From: DATFJC01 sp964528795
Lineage (GTDB): Bacteria; Patescibacteriota; Patescibacteriia; UBA2591; UBA6264
Length of the DNA stretch: 64,000 bases
Reading direction: 5' to 3'
NCBI GenBank assembly: GCA_964528795.1
Contig: CAZGUY010000001.1
Coordinates: forward strand, 13,958 to 77,957
A program made the translations under genes and the position numbers. The notes beneath the pieces were generated by a model. That model saw only the letters and a program-made list of their open reading frames with translations. It was not told the DNA's origin and ran no database searches. How positions within the stretch are numbered: the stretch's first letter is position 1; the number at the start of each line of letters is the position of its first letter. Below are positions 26,410-36,209 of the stretch, one piece after another.

Positions 26410-27225
26410 ATGTCCTTAATGTCGAAAACAAAAAGATATTTTAAAGACCAAAAATATCCCCTTAGACAAAGGGGGCAAAATTTTTTAGTGAGAAAAAAAG
26501 CTATAAAAAAAATTGTTAAAGCAGCTGATTTAAATGAAAAAGATACTGTTTTAGAAATTGGATCTGGGACGGGGAATTTAACTAAGTTTTTATTAAAGGC
26601 AAATAAGGTTATTGCTGTAGAAATAGATGATTTTTTATATAATATTTTAAAAAAAAGATTTGAAAATAAAAAACAAATAAAAATTGAAAATGAAGATATA
26701 AGAGATTTGAATTTAGATAGTTTGGGTTTAAAAGATTATAAAGTCATTGCAAATATACCTTTTAATATTACTGGCCTTTTAATAAGAAAACTTTTAACTT
26801 ATAAGAATCAAGCTGATTCAATTGTCTTAGTAGTTCAAAAACAAGTAGGAAAAAGGATTATAGCCGATCCCCCTAATAACTCTTTACTTTCTATATCAGT
26901 AAAATTTTTTGGTAAACCAGAAATTGTTTCTTATTTAAGTAAAAATAATTTTTGGCCTCGACCAAAAGTTGATAGCGCTATTTTAAAAATTACCCCCAAA
27001 AAAAGATTTTCTATTTCAAGAAAAAAATTCTTTAAAGTGGTTAAAGCTGGCTTTCGTCATCCTAGAAAATATTTACTTAACAATTTATCAATAAGTGGTA
27101 TAATAAAAAAAGAAAAAGGAAAAGATATTTTTAATAAAATTAATTTAGATTCCCGTATTCGAGCAGAAAGATTAGAACTTAAAGATTGGGTTAATTTAAC
27201 CAAGAAATTTTTTAAAAATTCTTAA
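26410..27225 (+). CDS. rsmA: 16S rRNA (A1518/A1519) dimethyltransferase
   Basis: Dimethylates two adjacent adenines in the 3' hairpin of 16S rRNA. 271 aa. Motifs: GQNFLVRKKAIKKIV at the N-terminus, SAM-binding VLEIGSGTGNLTKFLL, catalytic NIPFNITG (canonical N-[IL]-P-[FY]), and FWPRPKVDSAILKI. ATGs at 26410 and 26419 are both possible starts (MSLMSK). Confidence 0.95.
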   Translation: MSLMSKTKRYFKDQKYPLRQRGQNFLVRKKAIKKIVKAADLNEKDTVLEIGSGTGNLTKFLLKANKVIAVEIDDFLYNILKKRFENKKQIKIENEDIRDLNLDSLGLKDYKVIANIPFNITGLLIRKLLTYKNQADSIVLVVQKQVGKRIIADPPNNSLLSISVKFFGKPEIVSYLSKNNFWPRPKVDSAILKITPKKRFSISRKKFFKVVKAGFRHPRKYLLNNLSISGIIKKEKGKDIFNKINLDSRIRAERLELKDWVNLTKKFFKNS

Positions 27226-27234
27226 TCTGTTTTT

Positions 27235-27837
27235 ATGAAAAAAGATAAGAAAAAACTTTTGAGTTTCATGGTTGTGGTAACAGTTTTAGTTTTGGTTATT
27301 ATATATTTTAATTTTAGAGCTACTATTTATGGAGTATTTCCTCAATCAAAAACAAAAGTCAGTTCTTCTCAAAATAGTCAAAACCAGGAAGTAGTTAAAA
27401 AAGATACAGACGGAGACGGGTTATATGATTTTGAAGAAAGATTAGATTATGGTACTTCTCAATATTTAGCTGATACGGACGGGGATGGTTTTTTAGATAA
27501 AAAAGAAGTAGAGGCTGGCAGTGATCCTTTAAATCAAACCTCAACCTCCTACAACAAAAAAGCCGAAGGAGAAAAGGGCCAAGTTTTAGAAAAGACCTTT
27601 TCTAACGAAGATAATAAAAATATTCAAGAATCAGAAAAACAAGTTTCTGCTGATGAAATAAGGCAACTTTTAATAAACCAGGGTGGTTTAAGTAAAGAAG
27701 TTGTGGACAATTTTGATGACAAAACCTTAAAATCGTTGTATAATGAAACTAAACAAGAGTTTAATATGAATCTTGATTCATTAGAGGATTTACAAAACGT
27801 TAATAACCTGCCTTTGGAGGGGCAGGAGAGTTTTTAA
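27235..27837 (+). CDS. Membrane-anchored protein with calcium-binding type-3-like repeats
   Basis: 200 aa: TM anchor (8-25), then two Asp-rich loops, DTDGDGLYDFEE and DTDGDGFLDKKE, as in EF-hand-like thrombospondin type-3 repeats, which bind calcium. A Gln/Lys/Glu-rich C-terminal region follows. This domain type is common in CPR surface proteins. It is the first gene before the giant Cys-rich protein and may belong to the same transcription unit. No partner is shown by the sequence. Confidence 0.75.
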   Translation: MKKDKKKLLSFMVVVTVLVLVIIYFNFRATIYGVFPQSKTKVSSSQNSQNQEVVKKDTDGDGLYDFEERLDYGTSQYLADTDGDGFLDKKEVEAGSDPLNQTSTSYNKKAEGEKGQVLEKTFSNEDNKNIQESEKQVSADEIRQLLINQGGLSKEVVDNFDDKTLKSLYNETKQEFNMNLDSLEDLQNVNNLPLEGQESF

Positions 27838-27845
27838 TTAATATT

Positions 27846-27945
27846 NNNNNNNNNNNNNNNNNNNNNNNNNNNNNNNNNNNNNNNNNNNNNNNNNNNNNNN
27901 NNNNNNNNNNNNNNNNNNNNNNNNNNNNNNNNNNNNNNNNNNNNN
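27846..27945. other. Assembly gap (100 N), true gap
   Basis: The flanks do not overlap. The downstream frame is open right up to the gap, so the start of the giant protein is missing here. Confidence 0.9.
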
Positions 27946-29424
27946 GCTGGGGCTGTTGCTTGGAAAAATTTTCTAAATATGTATTTAGGAAAAATGGCGA
28001 AAGAATCAGCCGAGTGGCTTGCAACAGGTGGTAAGGGCCAAAAACCTACCTTTTTAACTAATCCAGGAGATTATCTTACTAAAGTAGGGGATGAAGCTTT
28101 AGGTGAATTTATTGACCAGACCGCAAAGTCTTTTACTGGTAAAAGTCTTTGTGAGGTTGGGAGCCCTACAATTAAGTTTAATATTTTAGCTTCTTTTGAT
28201 CCTGAATATAGAGAAATGCAATTTAAGAGAAAGTCAAGTTGTCCTTTTAGTAAAATAAAGGAAAGAGCTAAAGAAATGAGAGATCAAAAGCTTGTTAAAT
28301 TTTCTTTTGATATTAGAGAAGGCCCAGTTGGAAAATACAAGAGTAATATTGGCAACCTTTTAGCTGGAGATACTACTTTAAATAAAGCAGATGCTATTAT
28401 TTTACAATCTGTTTTTAATAAGGGAGATGCACCTTGTGTTTATGATTCCAGGGGATTTTTAAAAGGAAGAAATTATTGTCAGGGTGGAGGCGATATTGCA
28501 ACTTCTTGGGTAAATCCAGGTGTTAAAGAGATGTTAGATGTTAAAGATGGTCTTGCTGGTGTTCAAGAAGATTTAGAAAAAATAATTAAAAAGATTCAAG
28601 AAGATAGTTATTCTTCTATTCAAGCCTCTCAAAATGCTTTAGGTATTGCAAAATCAGATTTATATAATATTAATTCTATAACTGATCTTATTTCTGTGAC
28701 CGAGACAAGCGAGAATAAGGTGCAATTTAGCAGTAGACCCACTTATAAATGTATTAATAAAGATATTTCAAGCTTTTGTAATGACCCAGTTTGTTCTCAA
28801 TTAGCTAAATGGTCACCTCCTGCAGGTTCAGACCCAAATGTAAGTTGTGATAATAATGAAAGTAATTATAAAGCTGCTGTTATTTATGCAAAAAGAGCAA
28901 ATAAATATGTTAAGCAGTTAGTAGATTGGGGGAATACTTTATCAGATATGATAGAAAAATCTGCGCCAAGTGAAGAAATGGCTAATCTACCCGACCTTGA
29001 TCCTTTAGAGGATTTAGGAAGAATGAATACTCCTGAAGGTTCAGCCGTAGGAGCTAAAGTTAAACTCTCTTCTGATCTTGCGGACAAAGTAACAGATAAG
29101 GTGAATAATTCAAAATTTTGGAAAGGGCAAGTTCAGGGTAGAATGAATGATGTAACTACTAAAATTTCTAATATTGTTAAAACACCTTCAACTTGGGTAG
29201 ATGAAACTGCCAGAAAAGCAGTCAAGGAAGGAAGTGCTTCTGTAAAGCAATATACCGGTGTAGCTGCAGCAGATGCTGCTCAGATTTTTGCCAGCACTTT
29301 AGCTAGCAAACTTTTAGAACAAGCTAAAAAGGGTCTTAATCCAAATCCTTCACCTGAGGTTGATAGAGGATCTGATTATCTAAGTGAAAATATGCCTGAA
29401 AACACTGGTGGCCAAACTGGTACA
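27946..29424 (+). CDS. Giant Cys-rich secreted protein, N-terminal part (both ends in gaps)
   Basis: 493 residues of an open frame that starts before base 27946 (AGAVAWKNFLNMYLGKMAKE...), so the ATG at 27979 is probably internal. It contains scattered Cys (GKSLCEVG, KRKSSCPF, APCVYDSRG), a helical region around LDVKDGLAGVQEDLEKIIKKIQED, and it runs into a Gly/Glu/Thr repeat at the next gap. No known domain is recognised. It is inferred to be the front of the protein continuing at 29525, since the frame is open on both sides and the repeat composition is shared. Confidence 0.7.
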
Positions 29425-29524
29425 NNNNNNNNNNNNNNNNNNNNNNNNNNNNNNNNNNNNNNNNNNNNNNNNNNNNNNNNNNNNNNNNNNNNNNNNNNNN
29501 NNNNNNNNNNNNNNNNNNNNNNNN
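29425..29524. other. Assembly gap (100 N) inside a GETG repeat
   Basis: The sequence ends in ENTGGQTGT and resumes in GETGGETGGETGG, a 12-base tandem repeat. The repeat most likely broke the assembly. The true length is unknown and the frame shift across the N block is an artefact. Confidence 0.8.
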
Positions 29525-32500
29525 GGAGAAACAGGTGGAGAAACAGGTGGAGAAACAGGTGGTACTAGTAGTGGAACAGGTTCTGTTACTGTTTCAAAGG
29601 AAGAATCAAAAGCTTTTTTCTCAGATTTAGCTACTCCTAATTTAAAAAGAGGCAATGAATTTACGATTTATGATGAATTTACGGTTTGTCCAGGAGAAAA
29701 AGATTATACTAAAACATTTAATTGTATTATAGGTAATGGCTTGCTTAGAGCTATTGAAGATAGATATACTATAAAAGAGGCTATGGAAAAAGGACTTTTA
29801 AATCCCGATTCTATAGTTGGTCAACCTAATGATTATACTAGTCAACTTAGTTATCCTGTAATTAAAAAATTAAGACGAGTTCGTATTTTTCCATTAGGTT
29901 TAGAAGTTGCTGCTTATAAAATTTTTAATGGTGAAGCCGAACCAGCTACTTTAAAAGAAATTGTTAAAGGGTTTGATCAAGGCTCTCTTTTATCTAATGG
30001 CGATCTTGAGCAATATGGTGATGAAGAGGTTCCTGATGGTTGGGAATTTAATGGAGGAATTGAACCAGATACCTATCATTTCTCTAGGGAATCAAATAGT
30101 GGTAGTTTTTCATATTTTATTCAAACTAATTCTGCTGAAGAGGGGGAATGGCATGGAATAAGAAGTAATAAAATTTATATTCAACCAGATACTACTTATA
30201 GTGTATCAGCTCAAGCAAGATTAATGTATGCAAGTGGTGATGGGTTTGGTTTAAGAGTTCTTTGTAATAAAGATGATGGAACAGGTACTAATTTTCAATG
30301 TGAAAATGGTGGATGTATAATAGGTAAAACAAGGCTTGATGGTTCTAATCCTGTTACATGGCAAAGACTTTATGGAACTTTTACTACTAATAGTGAAGCA
30401 GATTATTGTGAAATAATTCTTTCTTTTGGGAACGGGGAATCAGGCGGAGCTTATTTGGATAGTGTTAAAATGACCCAAGGAGAAAAAATTCCTGAAGATT
30501 ATAAATTTGAAAAAAGTTCTCAATTTTATCATTTAGTAAATCCAAATTGGCTTTTAAAGGCTCCAAGTTATAAATGTGGAGCTATGGCTTATTCAGCCGT
30601 TCCATTACCTGAAACTAATCAGCGTCAAAAATCTTGTACTGATATAAAAGATTGTATTCGTGAAAATGACAATGGAGAGTGTTTAGCTTATAGTTATTGT
30701 ACTAGAGAAAAAAATACTTGGAACTTTAGTGGACAATCTTGTCCAAGTCAATTTAGCAGTTGTGACACTTATACAAGAAAAAGTGATGGCCAAACATTTT
30801 CATATTTAACAAAAACTCTTGACTTTGATGGTTGTGATTCTTCTAATGCAGGTTGTACATGGTATTGTAATGATTGGAGTGGAAAACAGGGCACATGGAA
30901 ATGTAGTGCTCCTGGCAAATCTTTAGACTATGATAGTGGTGAAACAGTAGATAGTCCGACTAATACTCTATTTTTAACAAGCAATGTAAAGGAGTGTAGT
31001 TCGACTGCCCTAAATTGTAATGAATATATTGATATGTCAAAGGGTAATTTAATTTATAATGGTGGTTTTGAAATTGTAGAATCTAAACGAATAACAGGTT
31101 GGGGGATTGATTTAGAATCAGGAAAAGAGGTAAGTGAAAGTTCATATCGAGGAGAATATGCTATGACCGAGAGAGGTGATTGGAATTATGCAAGTCAAGA
31201 AACCTTTACTGTTGGGGGTGCTAATTATACTTTAAACTTTCAATCAAAAACGAATAATAATAAAGAATTAGCAGTCAATTTAAAATTTTATAATGAAAAT
31301 GGGGATATTTTAATACCTCAATCAAACAGCCAAATTGATACGCCGGATTTTGATAGTTGGTCTATAGGTTGTGGTGATAATTCTTGCCATATAATTACCA
31401 AAAACAACTTAACAGATAGGTATCGTTCTTTTCAATTTAGTTTTAATACTCCTCAAAATGCTCGTCGAGTTAGAGTATCTTTAGGGACTGGCTCAGAGGG
31501 GAGTGGTAATATATTTGTAGACCAAGTTAGTCTTTTTCAAGGTTTAGAACAAAAAAACTTTGAGTCTTATGCTGACCCAAATTCAAAATTTTATTTACAA
31601 GAAGCAAATAAGTGTCAAGCAGAAGATATAGGCTGTAAAATTTATACTGAAGAAAATACTGATGTAGAAATACCAGCTGTTATTAATGAAAATGATAGTT
31701 GTCCAAGTCAGTGTGTTGGTTATAACAGTTTTTTAGAGATGCCAACTAGTTTTGATTTAGAAAGTACTTGGAAAAACTTTATTCCTTCCACTGGTGAAAA
31801 GTGTAATGCTCCTGGCTGCGAAGGCTTTACTAATTTGGGGGCTATAGAAAAAGGAGGCGAATCAACAGAATATTATTCTTATTTAAGAAAATGTTTAATT
31901 TTGCCTGAGAATTCTGCTGATTGTAGCAATTTTTATACTTGGGTTGGTTCTGATACGGCTGGTTATCAGTTAAAAAGGTATCAATTACAAAAGTCCGAAA
32001 CTGGTGGTCCGGCAAGAAATAGTTCTTATGAAAATGCTAAAGATAAATGGGGTGAATGTGAATCAGAATTAGATCTAATGTCCAATCCTCATTGTAAACA
32101 ATTTTATGATTCAAATGGTAATAAATACTTTAGACTTTACGAGAATACGGTTTCTTGTTCCAAAGATTGTGTAAGATATAGAAGAGACAAAAATGGAGAA
32201 GAGTTTATGGGTTTACCCGAGAAAAGCAATAAATGCTTAGAAAGTGAAGTAGGTTGTAAAGAATATAAAGGAGTAGATGCTTCTAAGGCTCAAAGAATAA
32301 TGTTTAAAGATTTTGAAGATGGAACTACTTCTCCTTGGGAGGCAGGTGAAGATTCTATTATTTCTATCTCAAATGAAGCTTTTAGTTTCCCAGGCCATTC
32401 TTTAGAGATTGCTTCAGCTGGTCTTGGTACTGACAGAAGGATGGTTTTTTATGATGTTTCTGATTTAGTAGAATTACAAGAGAGTTATGAATTAAACTTT

Positions 32501-35500
32501 TGGGTAAAAGGAGTAAGTAGTTTAACAGCAGGTTTCTCATCGTTACAAGAAAAAAATGTGACTGATCTTAGTCCTGGAGAATGGCAACAAATTGAGCTTG
32601 GTCCATTTGTGTTTGATGGTGATATTTCTTCTAATGAAAAGCTTAGAATTGAAGCTCAATCTACTGTATTTTATATTGATAATGTTTCTCTTAAATCAAG
32701 CACTTCAATTAATTTAATTGAAAATTCATGGCGAACTCCTGACAGTTGTGGTTTAGACACAATTGGTTGTAGTGCCTATACAGATAGTAATGGTGATAGA
32801 TATTATTTAAACTCATTTAATCATTTATGTGAATCTTCGGAGGTTGGTTGTAGTGCTTTTATAGATACCAAAAATTATAAAAGTCCTTATTCTAAAAAAT
32901 TTAATACAAGTGAAGATACTTTTGTTAGAGTAGAAGCGGATGAGCAGGTTTATCTTGTAGATAATAAAGATTCAAGATGTCAAGCAGCTGATAAGGGTTG
33001 TCAAAGATTAGGAAAGCCAGATTTGAATGCAGATGGTAGTGTTTCTGGTTGGAATGATGTATATTTAGAAAATAATCCTGATCAATATGAGACTAATTCA
33101 ATAATTTGCCAAGACCAAGAGCTTGGTTGTCAGGCCTATGGAGAAGGCTATTACTTTAAAGATCCAACTCAAACTGGAAAAGTGTGTGAATATAAGGAAG
33201 ATGTTTTAGTTTATGGTCAAGGTGCAGTTGGTTGGTTTAAAAAAGGAACCAATGAACCATGTTATATTAAGGATGATGGGACAGGCTATAAATCTAATGA
33301 TATTGCTTATGGTATTTTATCAGCTAATGAAAGTGTTAATGGGGTAGATTATAAAGGGTTTGTCGGGGTTTGTCCTCGTAACCAAGATAATTGTACTCAA
33401 TTTCAAACAGAATATGAAAATCAAAGTAATGAAGAAATAAAAACCCGTTCTTATTATTACATAGATAATCAAAGACTTAGTAGGTCTTCTTGTAATGGAA
33501 CAGTGTCTCGGGCAGATGGTTGTATTCTTTTTAAAAATCCTAATAAAACAAATTTAAATAGAGAAGTTATTAATAGATATAATAGTTTTGCTACTTATAA
33601 TAAATATGAGGAATTAGGGCGACCTGTTTCTCCGGTTAATTGTGAAAATATAAGAGATTGTAGTGAAGAAGAAAATAAAAATAGTGATTATTGTAAGTAC
33701 TGCGCTCCTTTAAGGGTAGAAAAGAGAAAGAATAATATGAATGACATTATTAAAGTAATTAGGGATAGGATTTGTGGAGAATGGCTTAGTTGTATTAGTT
33801 CTCATTTAGTTTGGGATAAAAGTAGTAATTCTTATGTAGAGGAATGTGATTATATTGGAAGATGTGATGAATTAATAGGTAAAGGAGATGATAGTCAATG
33901 TGGTAATATAGTTGAATCTTCTGGGGCGCCTTTAAATGAAAGTAGATATAAATATAGAGATGTTTCATGGAATGGTATGGACTATTCTGGGTTTTCGATA
34001 TTTAATGCTTATCCAGTTGAAACTTTGAGTCCTTATGTTAATCAAAGCAAAAATACAGAATATTTAACTCATGATGAAAAAACTATCGGAGTTGAAGAGC
34101 AAAATAGAAAACCTCAACTTAGTTGTCAGATTTATCCAGAAAAAGACTCTCCTTATAAAAAAGGAGTAAAAGAATTTTATCCTGATGTTAATGTTTGTTC
34201 CCAAAAAGGAGGTGACGGATATTATCAAGATTGCCAATGTGCCTATACTAAGGCAAAATTTGGTCAGATAGCAAAATATTATAATCCAAATTCAGAAATA
34301 CCAAATGGGGTTTGTTCCAGAGTGGGGCAAGGACATGAAATAGGAGAAGAATGTGATCCTCCAAGCACAGCTGAGATGAAATTTAGTGACTTTGTAAGTC
34401 CTTGTGGAGAAGGAGGAATGTGTCAATCTTTAACAGATAAATCAAGTGCAGTTGGACAAAGAGGCTTTTGTTTAGAAACCGATCCTTCAAAACCCGAAGA
34501 TATTAATACTTGCATTAGTTGGTGGCCTGGTCAATCTTTGTCTGATCCTGAAACTAATACTCAATCTATAAGCGCTTCTTATAAACCATCTAAAAATAGA
34601 TTATGGTATTGTAGTGAATATAATGTTGGTATTGAAAAATTAGAAGGAAAAACAAGTTTAGAAAGTTGTGATAATGGTAGTTGTCAAGACCAATTTGATG
34701 TAAGATCTAATAGTAACGAATGTTTTAAAGACTACCTTGACGGTAATGAAACAAAAGCAGTTTACAAACTTGACTCTAAATATAAATGGGAAAGAGATGA
34801 TATTGAAAATATTACAGTAGATTATAAATTTAATAATAGTTATAATGTTGGTTCTTGTTCTAACCTTAAAAGCGTTTGTCAGCCAGGACATGGTGCACAT
34901 GTTCAAATGGATGAAAATACTCTTGTGAGCGGTGATCAGGACAGGTTTGTTTTAAGTGATGAAAATTCTTGGAGTATTGAGGGTGAATGTTCTTGGGTTG
35001 AGGAAATAACACAAGAAATAGAGTCAGAGGTTAATAATCAAAATGATCAAGACTTCAAGGTTGCTCTAGAGAATGCTCAAACATACATTAGAGATAGGGT
35101 TAGAATAAAAGCAGACTTTAAAAATGGACTTTTAGATGGTTTTACAGTTTCCCTTGATGCAGGTAAAAATGCATCAATAATTAAGGATTTAAGTAGTAGT
35201 GGTCTCACATTTAAGATTAATGATGCTACTATTAATTTTGGTCAGTGTGAGAAAGTTGTTAAAGTGCCAACCGACGAACAAGGGTTAGCAACTGTATTTA
35301 CTAATAGAATTAATAATATCAAAGATTATTCTCAAAGTGCTTTTGATGACAAAGATTATAATACAAAATGTCAACCTTGGGGAGCTCTTCATTACTCATC
35401 CGATTGGAACCCATCTAATACAGAACTAGTATTGTCTTCTGATAATACTTGTTATAAAGATCAAGATAAAGGAACAGTTTGGGGAGACACAGGAAGTTCT

Positions 35501-36175
35501 GGCAAAGATGAACTTAAAAATATTATACCTAAAATAAATACTTGTTGGGAAAAAGGGAGTAAAAACAATTATTCAGACCAATGCAGTAATTATAAATGGA
35601 ATTTTTTGTCTAGTTTACCAACTATTAGAAAAGAATATGGTGATTATGATTTACCCCATATAGAAGATAAAAATCAATCTAATAAACCTTTTAGTATTAA
35701 TGGTAAGGTAAAAGGTGAACTTGAATCAGAAAAAGCTTATTCAGCTAAAATGGAATTCTATGCTTGGGTAGATAAAAATGCTATGCCAATGAGAAATATT
35801 GAAATTGATTGGGGAGGAGATCAAATTAATGATAATTCTTTTGTTCAATCATACAATGTAATTTCAAAAAATTATAAACCATCTTGTTGTGAATCAAAAG
35901 AAGATTGTAATAATATGGATGAAGCTAAAAACGATCTTGATCCTGGCCTTAACTTTGGAAATATTCCAAGTTCATGCAAAGAGGATTTCTTAAGATTTGA
36001 AAGAACCTACTTTTGTGAAGGGTCTGGTTCAGTAGGTTGGGAAAAGTATGGTTGTGAAAATGCTTGTTGTTTTAAGCCAAAGGTAAAAATTAAAGATAAT
36101 TGGGGTTTTTATAATAGAAATAATCAAGAATTTGATGGTGTAATAAAAGTTGTTGTACCTCAGGAAGAAGAATAG
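29525..36175 (+). CDS. Giant Cys-rich surface protein with CBM-like segments, C-terminal part
   Basis: About 2,216 residues after the gap, no TM segment, well over 80 Cys. Three jelly-roll carbohydrate-binding-like segments are recognisable: one from NGDLEQYGDEEVPDGWEF to GAYLDSVKM (about 155-310), one from NLIYNGGFEIVESKRITGW to IFVDQVSLFQG (about 505-670), and one from MFKDFEDGTTSPWEAG to FYIDNVSLK (about 925-1055). Between them a motif C-x(4-6)-[GN]C-x-x-[YF] recurs, as in CLESEVGCKEY, CGLDTIGCSAY, CESSEVGCSAF and CQDQELGCQAY. It is probably exported and disulfide-stabilised. An adhesin or glycan-binding role is inferred from the domains and the T4SS-like neighbours. Confidence 0.75.
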   Translation, partial: GETGGETGGETGGTSSGTGSVTVSKEESKAFFSDLATPNLKRGNEFTIYDEFTVCPGEKDYTKTFNCIIGNGLLRAIEDRYTIKEAMEKGLLNPDSIVGQPNDYTSQLSYPVIKKLRRVRIFPLGLEVAAYKIFNGEAEPATLKEIVKGFDQGSLLSNGDLEQYGDEEVPDGWEFNGGIEPDTYHFSRESNSGSFSYFIQTNSAEEGEWHGIRSNKIYIQPDTTYSVSAQARLMYASGDGFGLRVLCNKDDGTGTNFQCENGGCIIGKTRLDGSNPVTWQRLYGTFTTNSEADYCEIILSFGNGESGGAYLDSVKMTQGEKIPEDYKFEKSSQFYHLVNPNWLLKAPSYKCGAMAYSAVPLPETNQRQKSCTDIKDCIRENDNGECLAYSYCTREKNTWNFSGQSCPSQFSSCDTYTRKSDGQTFSYLTKTLDFDGCDSSNAGCTWYCNDWSGKQGTWKCSAPGKSLDYDSGETVDSPTNTLFLTSNVKECSSTALNCNEYIDMSKGNLIYNGGFEIVESKRITGWGIDLESGKEVSESSYRGEYAMTERGDWNYASQETFTVGGANYTLNFQSKTNNNKELAVNLKFYNENGDILIPQSNSQIDTPDFDSWSIGCGDNSCHIITKNNLTDRYRSFQFSFNTPQNARRVRVSLGTGSEGSGNIFVDQVSLFQGLEQKNFESYADPNSKFYLQEANKCQAEDIGCKIYTEENTDVEIPAVINENDSCPSQCVGYNSFLEMPTSFDLESTWKNFIPSTGEKCNAPGCEGFTNLGAIEKGGESTEYYSYLRKCLILPENSADCSNFYTWVGSDTAGYQLKRYQLQKSETGGPARNSSYENAKDKWGECESELDLMSNPHCKQFYDSNGNKYFRLYENTVSCSKDCVRYRRDKNGEEFMGLPEKSNKCLESEVGCKEYKGVDASKAQRIMFKDFEDGTTSPWEAGEDSIISISNEAFSFPGHSLEIASAGLGTDRRMVFYDVSDLVELQESYELNFWVKGVSSLTAGFSSLQEKNVTDLSPGEWQQIELGPFVFDGDISSNEKLRIEAQSTVFYIDNVSLKSSTSINLIENSWRTPDSCGLDTIGCSAYTDSNGDRYYLNSFNHLCESSEVGCSAFIDTKNYKSPYSKKFNTSEDTFVRVEADEQVYLVDNKDSRCQAADKGCQRLGKPDLNADGSVSGWNDVYLENNPDQYETNSIICQDQELGCQAYGEGYYFKDPTQTGKVCEYKEDVLVYGQGAVGWFKKGTNEPCYIKDDGTGYKSNDIAYGILSANESVNGVDYKGFVGVCPRNQDNCTQFQTEYENQSNEEIKTRSYYYIDNQRLSRSSCNGTVSRADGCILFKNPNKTNLNREVINRYNSFATYNKYEELGRPVSPVNCENIRDCSEEENKNSDYCKYCAPLRVEKRKNNMNDIIKVIRDRICGEWLSCISSHLVWDKSSNSYVEECDYIGRCDELIGKGDDSQCGNIVESSGAPLNESRYKYRDVSWNGMDYSGFSIFNAYPVETLSPYVNQSKNTEYLTHDEKTIGVEEQNRKPQLSCQIYPEKDSPYKKGVKEFYPDVNVCSQKGGDGYYQDCQCAYTKAKFGQIAKYYNPNSEIPNGVCSRVGQGHEIGEECDPPSTAEMKFSDFVSPCGEGGMCQSLTDKSSAVGQRGFCLETDPSKPEDINTCISWWPGQSLSDPETNTQSISASYKPSKNRLWYCSEYNVGIEKLEGKTSLESCDNGSCQDQFDVRSNSNECFKDYLDGNETKAVYKLDSKYKWERDDIENITVDYKFNNSYNVGSCSNLKSVCQPGHGAHVQMDENTLVSGDQDRFVLSDENSWSIEGECSWVEEITQEIESEVNNQNDQDFKVALENAQTYIRDRVRIKADFKNGLLDGFTVSLDAGKNASIIKDLSSSGLTFKINDATINFGQCEKVVKVPTDEQGLATVFTNRINNIKDYSQSAFDDKDYNTKCQPWGALHYSSDWNPSNTELVLSSDNTCYKDQDKGTVWGDTGSSGKDELKNIIPKINTCWEKGSKNNYSDQCSNYKWNFLSSLPTIRKEYGDYDLPHIEDKNQSNKPFSINGKVKGELESEKAYSAKMEFYAWVDKNAMPMRNIEIDWGGDQINDNSFVQSYNVISKNYKPSCCESKEDCNNMDEAKNDLDPGLNFGNIPSSCKEDFLRFERTYFCEGSGSVGWEKYGCENACCFKPKVKIKDNWGFYNRNNQEFDGVIKVVVPQEEE

Positions 36176-36209
36176 GTTGAATAATATAATATAGTGTTTT
36201 TATAAAAAT

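Noticed and set aside
27979..29568. A separate gene starting at ATG 27979 and ending just after the gap at 29568
   Set aside because: The frame is open upstream to the preceding gap, and the stop after 29524 arises from the arbitrary 100-N spacer. It is better read as the front part of the giant protein.
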